Notes: a model not told the origin generated them from the sequence alone. DNA of 64,000 bases from Pseudomonas viridiflava (GCF_900601905.1 NZ_UWFA01000380.1:186001-250000), one strand, 5' to 3'; positions 27,686 through 37,344 are shown, counted from the first letter of the stretch. A program made the numbers and translations.

Positions 27686-28504
27686 TCAGTTCAACCCCAA
27701 CTTGCCCCGCAATGTGGACAAGTCTTCAGCCAAGGTGTTGACCGGGCCAATCAGCGCTTTGCGGTCGTTTTCCTTCACTTTGTCATAGGTCTCGAAACCG
27801 CCATCCTTGGTTTTGTACTTGGCCAGGATCTTGTCTACGGTGGCGAAGTTCTTGTCGACCTTGGCAGCGAAGGCTTTGTCGGATTGCTCGATTTGCGGGC
27901 GGAACAGGTCGACGATTTTCTTCGCGCCGTCTATGTTGCCCTGAAAGTCGTACAAGTCCGTGTGGCTGTAACGGTCTTCTTCGCCGGAGATCTTGGTGGC
28001 CGCGACTTCTTCCAGCAGCGCAGCAGCACCGCCGACGACTTTTTCCGGCGGGAAGGTTAGACCGGTCACGCGAGCTTCCAGGTCTTTCACGTCAGCCATC
28101 AGCTTGTCGGCGATAGGGCCTTGGTCCTTGGTGCTGTTCTGGGCGAACAGGGCGTATTCCAGGCGATGGAAGCCGGTGAAGTCTTCAGCGTTGACGCCTT
28201 TTTCATGGTCGTCGACCCGCGAATCGATAGACGCGTCCAGGTCGCTGAACAGCTCAGCCATAGGCTCGATTTCTTCGTAGAACACGCGGGTTGGCGCGTA
28301 GAGTTTGCGGGCGGTCGCCAGGTCACCTTTTTTCACTGCGTCGGTGAATGTTTTGGTGTGGCTGACCAGCTCGCTGATCTGCTCGGACACGTAGATTTTG
28401 TAATCCGATACCGGGCCTACCAGATCCAGTGGCGCCGTGGCGGCGAAGGCTGGGGTCTGGAGCAAACCAGCGGTGAGCAGCAAAGCAAACGGCAACTTTT
28501 TCAT
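27686..28504 (-). CDS. efeM: EfeM: imelysin-type (M75) periplasmic iron-uptake protein without cupredoxin domain
   Basis: A 272-residue protein with signal peptide (MKKLPFALLLTAGLLQTPAFA). The M75/EfeO fold shows GFHRLEYALF (the HxxE metal-site region), GEEDRYSHTDLYDFQGNIDG and a C-terminal helical bundle. It lacks the N-terminal cupredoxin domain found in EfeO at 30019, so it is the EfeM-type short form. Last gene of the efe operon, 33 nt after efeB. Likely binds iron in the periplasm. Confidence 0.9.
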   Translation of the reverse strand: MKKLPFALLLTAGLLQTPAFAATAPLDLVGPVSDYKIYVSEQISELVSHTKTFTDAVKKGDLATARKLYAPTRVFYEEIEPMAELFSDLDASIDSRVDDHEKGVNAEDFTGFHRLEYALFAQNSTKDQGPIADKLMADVKDLEARVTGLTFPPEKVVGGAAALLEEVAATKISGEEDRYSHTDLYDFQGNIDGAKKIVDLFRPQIEQSDKAFAAKVDKNFATVDKILAKYKTKDGGFETYDKVKENDRKALIGPVNTLAEDLSTLRGKLGLN

Positions 28505-28537
28505 GGGGCGCTTCCTGTTGAGGTGGCTGTTAGCGGG

Positions 28538-29854
28538 TTAAACGGTTTTGCTCTCGGCTTTGGCCGAAGCCTGGAGCAGTGAGCGGCCGATGAAATCCTG
28601 ATCGTCGCGCACGCCCGGCAAGGTGAAGAAATAACCACCGCCCACCGGCTTGAGGTACTCCTCCAGCGGCTCGCCATTAAGCCGGGTCTGCACCGTGATG
28701 AAGCCTTTTTCCAGGTCGGCCTGGTAACAGATGAACAGCAGGCCCATGTCGAGCTGGCCGTTCTTGTTCACACCGTTGGAATAGTTGAACGGACGACGCA
28801 GGATCAGATTGCCCTGGCTCTCGGCCGTGCGCGGGTTGGCCAGGCGGATATGCGAATCCATTCTTGTCTTCTTGCCATGGGGGTCGGCCGTGTAGTTCGG
28901 CACGTCGGTTTCGACCTTGCCATCCATAGGCGCGCCGGTGGTTTTGACCCGGCCGAAAATTGCTTCCTGCTCCTGCAATGGCGTACGGTCCCAGCGCTCG
29001 ACGAAGTTGCGGATGATGCGCACCGCCTGGTAGCTGCCATTGGCGGCCCAGCTCGGTTCGTCGCTGCCCGGTTGCACCCAGACCAGCTCGTTCATGGTTT
29101 TCTGATTGTTGGAGTCGGGGTTGGCCGAACCGTCACGAAAACCCAGGAAGTTGCGTGCGCTTTCCGCTGGCTGACCGGGTTTTTTCGGCGCTTGCGGCGG
29201 TACCGTGCCTTCCTGTTTCCAGCGCACCAGCAGCAGGTCCGGCAGGTTTTTCACGATGTCGCGCAAGGCGTGGATGTTGCTGTCGGCGCTGTTGGCGCAG
29301 AACTGGATGCTCAAGTCGCCGTGGCAGCTGTCGGCGTCCAGTGCGTCGTTGGGGAACCCGACCATGCGACTCAGACGCCGGGGTTTGAAGGCCTCCAGGC
29401 CAAAGCGTTCATCGAACAGCGATTCGCCCACTGAAACAGTGATGGTCAGGTTGTCCGGAGTGACCACCGGGCCGAGGATGCCTGAGTCCACGGGCGGCAG
29501 TTTCGGATCGACCTGAGGCACGCTGCCGCCGGTCATCAGGAACGCGCTACGCTCGTTCAAGGTACGAAACAGACGCTCCAGATCTTCACGGTCGGCGGCC
29601 AGCACATCAAAGGCCACCAACATGCCCGACGCCGGACGCGGGTTGATGATGCCGGTCTGGTGAATGCCGTGGAATTCGTTGCGGTCTTCGGTTTTCTCGC
29701 TTTTCGGCGCTTCAGTGACCTGCGCAGGTGCGGCAGCCAAGACGTTGCCGCTCAGGCTGCTGCCCGCCAATGCCGCGCCCGCGGCACCCAGGCCCAGCAG
29801 TACGCGACGGCGCTGGGCGGATTGTGGAGCGTTGTTTGAGTCTGAATCGTTCAT
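28538..29854 (-). CDS. efeB: EfeB: Dyp-type heme peroxidase / deferrochelatase
   Basis: A 438-residue Dyp-peroxidase. The N-terminus has a twin-arginine signal (QRRRVLLGLGAAGAALAGSSL). The heme-pocket GFRDGSANPD (GxxDG with catalytic Asp) and the distal DSHIRLANPR containing the proximal His region are present, with PGVRDDQDFIGRSLL near the end. EfeB oxidises ferrous iron or extracts iron from heme in the EfeUOB system. A REP element separates it from efeO upstream. Confidence 0.94.
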   Translation of the reverse strand: MNDSDSNNAPQSAQRRRVLLGLGAAGAALAGSSLSGNVLAAAPAQVTEAPKSEKTEDRNEFHGIHQTGIINPRPASGMLVAFDVLAADREDLERLFRTLNERSAFLMTGGSVPQVDPKLPPVDSGILGPVVTPDNLTITVSVGESLFDERFGLEAFKPRRLSRMVGFPNDALDADSCHGDLSIQFCANSADSNIHALRDIVKNLPDLLLVRWKQEGTVPPQAPKKPGQPAESARNFLGFRDGSANPDSNNQKTMNELVWVQPGSDEPSWAANGSYQAVRIIRNFVERWDRTPLQEQEAIFGRVKTTGAPMDGKVETDVPNYTADPHGKKTRMDSHIRLANPRTAESQGNLILRRPFNYSNGVNKNGQLDMGLLFICYQADLEKGFITVQTRLNGEPLEEYLKPVGGGYFFTLPGVRDDQDFIGRSLLQASAKAESKTV

Positions 29855-29891
29855 GGCTAGTGGTCTTTCTCAAAGTCTGCGCGTATTGACC

Positions 29892-29984
29892 CGTGGGAGC
29901 GAGCTTGCTCGCGAATGCATTTGTTGGTCGCGGAAGGCGTGACAGACGTAACGGCCTCTTCGCGAGCAAGCTCGCTCCCACAGG
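29892..29984. repeat. REP doublet inside the efe operon (efeO/efeB gap)
   Basis: Perfect arms CGTGGGAGCGAGCTTGCTCG and inverse around 45 nt. Its place inside an operon suggests a role in RNA stability or differential expression of efeO versus efeB-efeM. Confidence 0.88.
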
Positions 29985-30018
29985 AATGCATTTCAATTCA
30001 GAGGATCGCGATCATTCA

Positions 30019-31227
30019 TCAAAGCCCCGACAAACCCAGCGCCGGATCGATCCCGTCCAGGGCATCGGCCAATGCCCTGGCTTTTTCGGCAATCAATTTG
30101 CGCTGCCCGGCATCGACCTGGTCATACGGGCGGTAGCCGTTGTCGGTGCTCAAGCCATTGAGCTCGGTGTCCAGCCCGGCGCTGGCGGCATCGATTTTTT
30201 CCAGCAGCGGGCCGGCACTTTTAGCCAGTAACGGGCGCAGCAGGTCGATGACTTTGCGGGTGCCTTCCAGATTGGCGGCAAACCCGTTCAGGTCGCTGTG
30301 GCTATAGCGTTCTTCCTCGCCCGTGCTGCGGATGTCCGCGAGGCTGCGCATGTTGCGCACGACAATCGCTGCCAGTTGTTCCGGGGCCATGTTCTGCGCC
30401 AGCAGCTGCTGCTTGAGGCGGGTGACGTCAGTCTGCAAGCGCTGGCCAATCGGCTTCAGACCCTCGACACTCTGTTGATCGAACAGCGTGTACTCGATGC
30501 GATGGAAGCCATTGAAGGCCGCATCCTGCTCACGCTTTTCGTAGTAATCGGCGCGGGCGTTGATGACGTTGTCCAGTTCAGCCAGACGCTGCGCCGCCGG
30601 GGCAATGCGCTGATACGCGGCGCGAGCCGGAAGGTAGGCGGCCTGCGCCGCGTTCACGTCGCCCGCATCGATGGCCTGCTGCAACGCCGTCACGGCCTTG
30701 ATCAGCGCCGAGCCCTGCAGGCTCAGGTAGACCCGGTATTCCGACAGCGGTCCGATGAACGCCACCATTGAAGGACGGGCCTTGGCGCTCGCTTCAGACT
30801 CCGCAGTGGGCGTGACGTGCAAGGTGCCACGCGGGTTGCTCAGCAAGCCACAGGTGATGGCGTAATCGCCAGGTTGCAGGTTGGCATTGATCACCTGGCT
30901 CAGGCCGGGCGCGATGTTTTCCCGCTCTTCGACCACCAGCACGCCATCCAGGATTTCCCATTCAACGGCGCGCTCCGAGCGGTTGACGATGCGAAAGGCG
31001 TTCTTGCCCGCAGGTACCGTCAAAGCATTGGGCTCGCAGGCATGGGCGTGGAGGGTGACCACGGTTTCTGCGCCGTTGTTGGCGGCGCGTTTTTTCATGG
31101 CGGTCTGCGAGGCGTAATAAAACAGCCCGCCCGCCGCGATCATGATCACCACCGAGCCTGCGACGGCCAATCGCAAGGCACGGGGCGGCTTGGCTTTCTC
31201 TGAAAGCCCTGAGGGACGATTCGACAT
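30019..31227 (-). CDS. efeO: EfeO: cupredoxin plus imelysin-type (M75) iron-uptake protein
   Basis: A 402-residue protein. One N-terminal membrane helix or uncleaved signal (about 18-40), then a cupredoxin-like domain (LHAHACEPNALTVPAGKNAFRIVN ... YAITCGLLSNPRGTL) and a C-terminal M75 domain with GFHRIEYTLFDQ and GEEERYSHSDLNGFAANLEG. This is the long, two-domain EfeO architecture; the cupredoxin part is proposed to handle metal oxidation or transfer to EfeU. Eight nt separate it from efeU. Confidence 0.92.
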   Translation of the reverse strand: MSNRPSGLSEKAKPPRALRLAVAGSVVIMIAAGGLFYYASQTAMKKRAANNGAETVVTLHAHACEPNALTVPAGKNAFRIVNRSERAVEWEILDGVLVVEERENIAPGLSQVINANLQPGDYAITCGLLSNPRGTLHVTPTAESEASAKARPSMVAFIGPLSEYRVYLSLQGSALIKAVTALQQAIDAGDVNAAQAAYLPARAAYQRIAPAAQRLAELDNVINARADYYEKREQDAAFNGFHRIEYTLFDQQSVEGLKPIGQRLQTDVTRLKQQLLAQNMAPEQLAAIVVRNMRSLADIRSTGEEERYSHSDLNGFAANLEGTRKVIDLLRPLLAKSAGPLLEKIDAASAGLDTELNGLSTDNGYRPYDQVDAGQRKLIAEKARALADALDGIDPALGLSGL

Positions 31228-31235
31228 GCAAGCCC

Positions 31236-32087
31236 TTATTCGTTGGTAACGGAAGATCGCTGCGGCGCCGGTCGTGCGGGCTGACCGGCGTGTGGCGTGA
31301 AAAACAGCGCCAGTGCAGCGACCAGATAAATCAGGTAAACGCTGAGGGTGCTGACGGTGGGCGCGTCCTGATAACCAAACATGCCCGCCAGAACCGCGCC
31401 GGTTGGCCCGTCCATTGGCAAGGTGGCGCTGATATCAAAGACCACGGCTTGCAGGTGATTCCAGACCCCGGCTTCGTGCAGCGCCTGCACGGAATTGGCA
31501 AGAATGCCTGCAGCGACTACCAGAATGAACAGCCCGGTCCAGCGGAAGAACAGGCTCAGGTTCAGGCGCATGCTGCCACTGTAAATGGCCACGCCCACGG
31601 CCACCGCGAGCAGCAGGCCGAGCAGGGCGCCCAATGGTGCGCTGGCGCCTTCACTCTGCTGGAACACGGCGAGCAGGAAAAAGACGGTTTCCAGCCCTTC
31701 GCGGGCCACGGCGAAAAACACCATGGCGATCAGTGCGTAAGTCTGGTTTCTGGAACCTGCCAGTGCCGCGTCCAGGGAGTCGTGCAAGGCGTGTTTGATG
31801 GAACGGGCGACCTTACGCATCCAGAACACCATGGAACTGAGAATGACCACGGCTATCAGGCCGACGATGCCCTCGAACAATTCCTGCTGCTTTTGCGGGA
31901 ATTCGGCACTGGCCAGCTCCAGGCCACCACCGACGAACAACGAAAGCGCAATGGCCAGAAACACGCCGATCCACACGGCGGGCATCCACTCGCCGCGACC
32001 GGTCTGTTTCAGGTAACTGGCGATGATGCCAACGATAAGCGCGGCTTCAATCCCTTCGCGCAGCATGATCAAAAAAGGAACGAGCAT
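31236..32087 (-). CDS. efeU: EfeU: FTR1-family ferrous iron permease
   Basis: A 283-residue protein with seven predicted helices and both FTR1 REXXE iron-binding motifs: REGIE (10-14) in helix 1 and REGLE (129-133) in helix 4. First gene of efeU-efeO-efeB-efeM. A strong Fur-box match lies about 75 nt upstream, so the operon should be induced under iron limitation. Confidence 0.95.
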   Translation of the reverse strand: MLVPFLIMLREGIEAALIVGIIASYLKQTGRGEWMPAVWIGVFLAIALSLFVGGGLELASAEFPQKQQELFEGIVGLIAVVILSSMVFWMRKVARSIKHALHDSLDAALAGSRNQTYALIAMVFFAVAREGLETVFFLLAVFQQSEGASAPLGALLGLLLAVAVGVAIYSGSMRLNLSLFFRWTGLFILVVAAGILANSVQALHEAGVWNHLQAVVFDISATLPMDGPTGAVLAGMFGYQDAPTVSTLSVYLIYLVAALALFFTPHAGQPARPAPQRSSVTNE

Positions 32088-32162
32088 GATTCACCGGGGT
32101 TATTGCGGAAGTCTGTACCGTTTCAGGCTGCGGTTGTGACGATTGCCTGAAACAATGCGTAA

Positions 32163-32181
32163 CATAATGATACTCATTATT
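32163..32181 (-). promoter_or_regulatory. Fur box upstream of efeU
   Basis: CATAATGATACTCATTATT matches the 19-bp Fur consensus at 16 positions and is palindromic. It lies 76-94 nt upstream of the efeU start. Confidence 0.9.
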
Positions 32182-32310
32182 GAATGCGTATAGTTGTTTT
32201 TTCATTCTGGATCAGATTCGCGATCGCGTTCAGGCGGGGTTCAGGTGGGAACGTACGAGCGTTATATCTCGTAAGGAGATCCTATGGCGGCGAGCATGCC
32301 GGAGTGCGAC

Positions 32311-32397
32311 GGGGGCCCGGCTTCAGCCGCAAAGGCGGTAGCCGCGACGAAAATATCGGTGACATAACCGCCAGTCCCCGGCTAAAGCCGGGCCCAC
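32311..32397. repeat. REP doublet, GGCCCGGCTTnAGCCG family
   Basis: Arms GGGGGCCCGGCTTCAGCCGC and CCCCGGCTAAAGCCGGGCCC around 45 nt, between the efe promoter region and the ampC stop. Confidence 0.8.
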
Positions 32398-32432
32398 GAC
32401 AGCGCCAGATTCGAGATCGTGGGACCGTGGTT

Positions 32433-33578
32433 TCAGTCCAGTTCGCTGAGAATTTGATACGCCAGTTTTACCCGCGCTTCATTGGGGTAGTTCTTGTTGG
32501 CGAGGATCACAATGCCGAGCTTTTTCTGCGGGACGAACGCCACATAGCCACCAAAGCCGTTGGTCGAGCCGGTCTTGTTGATCCAGGCCGCCTGCGGCGG
32601 CGCCAGTGGCGGCGTGAGCGGTGTGGCTGGGTGGGTTTCATAGGCCATGCTGTTTGCGTTGCCTTGCAACAGCGTGTCAAGACTGACCGGATACGAGTAC
32701 TGCTCCCAGACCAAGTCTTGTGTCAGCGGCCCGCTGGTGAAATAGCCGACATGGGTGTCGGAAATCGCCTTGCCCACCGCGGCGTCAGAAAGGACCGGAT
32801 CAATATTGGCCTCGATGAAGCGCAGCAAATCCGCGCTGCTGGATTTCATGCCGTAGGCTTCGTTGCCCAGCACGCCACCCTTCAAACGGATAGGTGCGTC
32901 CTGTTTATCATATCCTTGTGCGTACAATCCTTGTTGAGTCGACGGCACGCTCAGCCAGGTATTGCTCAGCCCGAGTCTGGGTAACAGGTGCTGCTGCATG
33001 GCGAGCTCGAACGGCATGTTCATGGCTTTGGCAGTGATCATCCCCAGCATGCCGATACTCGGGTTGGCATACGTACGCTGGCTGCCAGGTGGATAGCTTG
33101 GCTGCCAGGCCTTGAGGTAGTCCATCAATTGCTCGGTGTTCTGCACCGCATCCGGCACCTGCAACGGGAAGCCTCCGGCGGTGTGGGTGGCCAGGTTGAG
33201 CAGGGTGGTGCTGTCGAATGCCGTGCCACGCAGCTGGGGCAGGTACTGGCCGGGGTGATCGCTCAGGGCCAGCTTGCCGGTGGCTTGGGCGTAGGTCGCC
33301 AGCGTCGCGGTGAAGGTTTTACTGATTGAGCCAAGCTCGAACAGGGTATCGCGACTCACCGGCTGGCGAGTCTCGCGGGAGGCCACGCCATAGTTAAAGA
33401 AGGTCGGGTGGCCGTTGCGGGTAATCGCGATGGCCATCCCCGCAATATTGTAGCGCTGCATCACCGGCGCTACGGCTTCGCGCAGCTGATTGTCGAGCTC
33501 GGCGGGCGCTGTTGCCGCCTGGGTGACGACAGGGAGCGACAGGCAGCAGGCCAGCATCAGGCGTGAAATCGAATGCAT
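32433..33578 (-). CDS. ampC: Class C beta-lactamase (AmpC)
   Basis: A 381-residue enzyme from 33578, with AGGGA upstream and a signal peptide ending near TQA (20). All three active-site motifs are present: SISK (Ser84-Lys87), YAN (Tyr170-Asn172) and KTG (335-337). It hydrolyses cephalosporins and other beta-lactams in the periplasm. No divergent ampR gene adjoins; instead it lies 40 nt downstream of a SulP transporter gene on the same strand, so it may be read from that promoter or be weakly constitutive. Confidence 0.93.
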   Translation of the reverse strand: MHSISRLMLACCLSLPVVTQAATAPAELDNQLREAVAPVMQRYNIAGMAIAITRNGHPTFFNYGVASRETRQPVSRDTLFELGSISKTFTATLATYAQATGKLALSDHPGQYLPQLRGTAFDSTTLLNLATHTAGGFPLQVPDAVQNTEQLMDYLKAWQPSYPPGSQRTYANPSIGMLGMITAKAMNMPFELAMQQHLLPRLGLSNTWLSVPSTQQGLYAQGYDKQDAPIRLKGGVLGNEAYGMKSSSADLLRFIEANIDPVLSDAAVGKAISDTHVGYFTSGPLTQDLVWEQYSYPVSLDTLLQGNANSMAYETHPATPLTPPLAPPQAAWINKTGSTNGFGGYVAFVPQKKLGIVILANKNYPNEARVKLAYQILSELD

Positions 33579-33618
33579 GGGTTTCCCTGTATTCCGTTGA
33601 CGTGGGGCCAATCGTAGC

Positions 33619-35064
33619 TCAACCGTGCTGCACATCATTGCGCTTGAGCAACTGTTTGCAACGGCTCGACAGGTGCACCACGCGCAGATGCTTGCCCGCT
33701 TTGGCGTAGCGCTCACGCAAAGTCGTCAGGGCCGACACTGCCGAGTAGTCGACAAAGATCAGGTGGCGACAGTCCAGCGTCGAGTGCTCGGGATCGTCTG
33801 CGGGTGTGAACTGGTTGAGAAAACGCGTGGTAGAAGCAAAGAACAGCGTGCCGTGCAGCGTATAGACCTTGTGCCCGTCGGCTTCCAGATGGCTGTCGGC
33901 ATACAGCTCGCGGGCATGTTGCCAGGCGAAATTGAGCGCCGCGATGACGATGCCGAACAGCACGGCGGTGGCCAGGTCAGTGAACACCGTGACCACGGTG
34001 ACAGCGATGATCGCCAGCAGGTCATTGACCGGTACTTTGTGCAGGACCCGCAATGACGCCCAGGCAAAGGTCTGCTGCGCCACTACAAACATGACGCCAA
34101 CCAGCGCCGCCAGCGGAATCTCTTCAATCAGCGGCGACAGAAACAGCACGAACAGCAGAATCATCAGGCCCGCGACCACGCCGGACAGTCGGCCTCGGCC
34201 GCCGGAGCTCAGGTTGATCACGGTCTGGCCAATCATTGCGCAGCCGCCCATGCCGCCACAGGCACCCGACACCATGTTGGAAACACCCAACGCCACGCAC
34301 TCCCGGTCCGGGTTGCCACGGCTTTCGGTGATTTCGTCGGTCAGGTTCAGGGTCAGCAGGGCTTCGAGCAGGCCGACCAAGGCCATCAGGATGGCGTAGG
34401 GCGCGATAATGCGCAGGGTATCCAGGCTCCACGGGATGTCTGGCAAAGCCAGCGTCGGCAGGCCGCCGGCAATGTGTGCCATATCGCCCAAGGTGTGGGT
34501 GGGTAGGCCCAGCAGGTAAACCAGCAGACCGACGCCGAGGATAGCGACCAGGGCCGGTGGTATTGCACGGGTCAGGCGCGGCAATACATAGACGATTGCC
34601 ATGGTCAGGACCACCAGGCCGATCATCAGATACAGCGCCTGACCGCTCAGCCACGCATCGCCGACCTTGAAGTGCTCCAGCTGCGCCATGGCAATGACGA
34701 TCGCCAGCCCGTTGACGAACCCCAGCATCACCGAGTACGGGACCATGCGCACCAGCTTGCCGAGCCGCAGGGCACCGAAGAGAATCATCAGCAACCCGCC
34801 GAGCAGCACCGTGGCCAGTAGATACTGCACGCCGTGTTGCACGACCAGCGCGACAATCACCACCGCCATCGAACCCGCCGCCCCGGAAATCATCCCCGGT
34901 CGCCCGCCGAACAAGGCGGTCAGCGTGCAGATGATGAAGGCCCCGTAGAGCCCCATCAGCGGGTTGAGGTGAGCGACCAGGGCAAAGGCGATGCACTCCG
35001 GAACCAGAGCAAAGGCTGTGGTGAGGCCTGCCAGGACGTCGGCGCGAATTCGGGCTGGTTTCAT
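33619..35064 (-). CDS. SulP-family inorganic anion transporter with STAS domain
   Basis: About 481 residues from 35064 (AGGA 7 nt upstream); an open extension to 35235 runs into a REP element and is rejected. A membrane domain of about 12 helices (VLAGLTTAFALVPECIAFALVAHLNPLMGLYGAF; GACGGMGGCAMIGQT) is followed by a C-terminal STAS domain (YTLHGTLFFASTTRFLNQF). SulP proteins move sulfate, bicarbonate or dicarboxylates. The substrate is unknown; ampC follows after 40 nt. Confidence 0.9.
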   Translation of the reverse strand: MKPARIRADVLAGLTTAFALVPECIAFALVAHLNPLMGLYGAFIICTLTALFGGRPGMISGAAGSMAVVIVALVVQHGVQYLLATVLLGGLLMILFGALRLGKLVRMVPYSVMLGFVNGLAIVIAMAQLEHFKVGDAWLSGQALYLMIGLVVLTMAIVYVLPRLTRAIPPALVAILGVGLLVYLLGLPTHTLGDMAHIAGGLPTLALPDIPWSLDTLRIIAPYAILMALVGLLEALLTLNLTDEITESRGNPDRECVALGVSNMVSGACGGMGGCAMIGQTVINLSSGGRGRLSGVVAGLMILLFVLFLSPLIEEIPLAALVGVMFVVAQQTFAWASLRVLHKVPVNDLLAIIAVTVVTVFTDLATAVLFGIVIAALNFAWQHARELYADSHLEADGHKVYTLHGTLFFASTTRFLNQFTPADDPEHSTLDCRHLIFVDYSAVSALTTLRERYAKAGKHLRVVHLSSRCKQLLKRNDVQHG

Positions 35065-35148
35065 GGTTTTCCTGAATGACGAAAGCACAAAAGGTGGGGA
35101 TGTTACTGAATGTGCACAATCATCGCGACCTAATGTGAACGTTGACTC

Positions 35149-35240
35149 GTTGGAGCGAGGCCTGCCCGCGAAGGGTTTACGCGGTTTGGCAGGTACACCC
35201 TCGTCATCGTTCTTCGCGAGCAAGCTCGGCTCCAACAGGT
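35149..35240. repeat. REP doublet, TTGGAGCGAGnCTGCCCGCGAAG family
   Basis: Arms GTTGGAGCGAGGCCTGCCCG and CTTCGCGAGCAAGCTCGGCT, between the divergent SulP and ZapE-like genes. Confidence 0.82.
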
Positions 35241-35348
35241 ACGATCAAATATCTCGCCTCTTTACAGTCAGCTCCTACCGGTTCTGTGTTCGCAGGCCAG
35301 CCTGCATTATGCTTGCACCCTTTACCCCGACGAGCGATGCACTTGCCG

Positions 35349-36464
35349 ATGACTGCCGTGTCCCCTTTGCAAGCCTATGAGCGTGCCGTTGAACAGTTGG
35401 GCTTCCAGCCGGACGCCGCGCAGTTGCATGCCGTTCAGCAGTTGCAGGCCTGTTGGCAGGCACTCAACGACGGTGGGCGAGGTGCTCAGGGCGTCTATTT
35501 GTGGGGGCCGGTGGGGCGTGGCAAGACCTGGCTGATGGACCGTTTTTTCGACAGCCTCAGCGTGCCCGCCCGGCGCCAGCATTTTCATCACTTCATGCGC
35601 TGGGTGCATAAGCGCATGTTCGAGCTGATGGGCACGTCCAACCCGCTGAAAGTGGTTGCCCAAGAGTTGGGTCGTGAGGTGCGGGTGATGTGCTTTGATG
35701 AACTGTTCGTCACCGATATCGGCGATGCGGTGATTCTCGGTGGTCTGTTACAGGCGATGTTCGAAGCGGGCGTGGTGCTGGTCTGCACCTCCAACCAGCC
35801 GCCCGAGCAGCTTTACAGCCATGGCCACAACCGTGAACGATTCATGCCCGCCATTGCCGCCATCCAGCGCTGCATGCAAGTGGTTGCCGTCGACGGTGGC
35901 GAAGATCACCGCCTGCATCCGGGGTTGCTGCATCAGCGGTATTTCGTCGCGCAGGCCGGGCAGCCGAACCCGTTGCTGGCGGTTTTCGAACACCTCAAAG
36001 GCGAGCAGGCGGTTGCCAGTGGTGCGGTGCCGGTCGGGCATCGCAGCATCAACAGTGTCCAGCACAGTGAATCGGTGCTGTGGTGCCGCTATTCAGAATT
36101 ATGCGAGCAACCGCTGGCGGCCATGGATTTCATCGAACTCTGTGACCGTTTTGCCGTGATCCTGCTCAGCGAAGTCCCGGCCCTCAGCGCGCCGCAGCGT
36201 GAAGGGCGGATTGCGCGTGGCACCGAAGACGCCGTGGAACAGGTCGCGGCCGGTGATCGGGAGCTGCCGCAGTTGTCGCCCCATGACGATGGCGTACGGC
36301 GCTTCATTGCGCTGGTGGATGAATGCTATGACCGGCGCGTGCCTTTATATGTCGAAGCGGCAGTGCCGATGCCCGAGTTGTACACCCAGGGCTATCTGTC
36401 GTTTGCCTTTCGCCGCACCCTGAGCCGGTTACAGGAGATGCAGCTCGAACGCTTCACTCAGTAG
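35349..36464 (+). CDS. zapE: ZapE / AFG1-family ATPase
   Basis: About 371 residues from ATG 35349 (ATG 35337 also possible; an open extension to 35142 covers REP DNA and is rejected). Walker A GPVGRGKT (53-60), Walker B VMCFDELFVTDIGDAVIL and sensor VVLVCTSNQPPEQLY are present. AFG1-like ATPases act in cell division (ZapE, FtsZ-ring stability) or membrane-protein quality control. Pseudomonas often carry more than one such gene, so this could be a paralogue of the main zapE. Confidence 0.85.
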   Translation: MTAVSPLQAYERAVEQLGFQPDAAQLHAVQQLQACWQALNDGGRGAQGVYLWGPVGRGKTWLMDRFFDSLSVPARRQHFHHFMRWVHKRMFELMGTSNPLKVVAQELGREVRVMCFDELFVTDIGDAVILGGLLQAMFEAGVVLVCTSNQPPEQLYSHGHNRERFMPAIAAIQRCMQVVAVDGGEDHRLHPGLLHQRYFVAQAGQPNPLLAVFEHLKGEQAVASGAVPVGHRSINSVQHSESVLWCRYSELCEQPLAAMDFIELCDRFAVILLSEVPALSAPQREGRIARGTEDAVEQVAAGDRELPQLSPHDDGVRRFIALVDECYDRRVPLYVEAAVPMPELYTQGYLSFAFRRTLSRLQEMQLERFTQ

Positions 36465-36468
36465 GCAA

Positions 36469-37344
36469 TCAGGTGCGGCGTTGTGCCAGTACGTGTTTGC
36501 AACCCTCGAAAACCAGCACCACCACGGCCAGCCAGATCGGTACATAGGTCGCCCATTCATCGCGGCCGATGCTTTCCCCCAACAGCAGCGCCACAGCCAC
36601 CAGCAACACCGGCTCCACATAGCTGAGCAGGCCGAACAGGCTGAAGGGCAACAAGCGGCTGGCGAGGATGTAGCTGACCAGCGCCGAGGCACTGATCAGG
36701 CCGAGCACTGGGATCAGCAGGTACAACATCGGGAACTGTTCAACGACTGCCGCGTTGCCGTTGACGATGAAGCACAGGCTCAGCGGCAACATGAACGCCA
36801 TGTCGAACCACAGACCTCCCAGGTTATCGATCGCCAGCTTGCGTCGCAGCACGAAGTACAGCGGGTAGCCCAACGCCACCAACAGGGTTTCCCAGGCGAA
36901 ACTGCCTACACGCAGCAATTCGTTGGCGACGCCGATCAGCGCGCAGAACGCAGCAATCTTTTGCAGACGCGACAAACGCTCGCCATAGACAATGCGCCCG
37001 GTTATCACCATGGTCAGCGGCAACAGAAAGTAGCCCATGGACACTTGAAGGCTGCGGCCATGCAGAGGCGCCCACATGAAGATCAATAACTGGGCACCCA
37101 GCAGCAATGAGCACAGCGCAATGCCGAGGATCAGCCCTGGGGCATGGCGAATACGCGTGGCGATTTTGCGCACCAGATGCCAGTCGCCGCTGAGCCACAG
37201 AAACACCGTCACACACGGCACGGTCAGCAACATCCGCCAGCCAAAGATCTCTTCGCCGCTCAGTGGTTTGAGTAGCGAGGTATAGAAATACATCACCCCG
37301 AACAGCACCGACGCCAGCACTGACAACACCACACCTTTATACAC
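36469..37344 (-). CDS. EamA/RarD-type permease
   Basis: A 291-residue inner-membrane protein with ten predicted helices in two EamA repeats. The N-terminus KGVVLSVLASVLFGVMYFYTSLLKPLSGEEIFGWRML is typical of RarD-type members. It converges on the ZapE-like gene with a 4-nt gap. Substrate unknown; amino acids or metabolites are typical of the superfamily. Confidence 0.85.
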   Translation of the reverse strand: MYKGVVLSVLASVLFGVMYFYTSLLKPLSGEEIFGWRMLLTVPCVTVFLWLSGDWHLVRKIATRIRHAPGLILGIALCSLLLGAQLLIFMWAPLHGRSLQVSMGYFLLPLTMVITGRIVYGERLSRLQKIAAFCALIGVANELLRVGSFAWETLLVALGYPLYFVLRRKLAIDNLGGLWFDMAFMLPLSLCFIVNGNAAVVEQFPMLYLLIPVLGLISASALVSYILASRLLPFSLFGLLSYVEPVLLVAVALLLGESIGRDEWATYVPIWLAVVVLVFEGCKHVLAQRRT

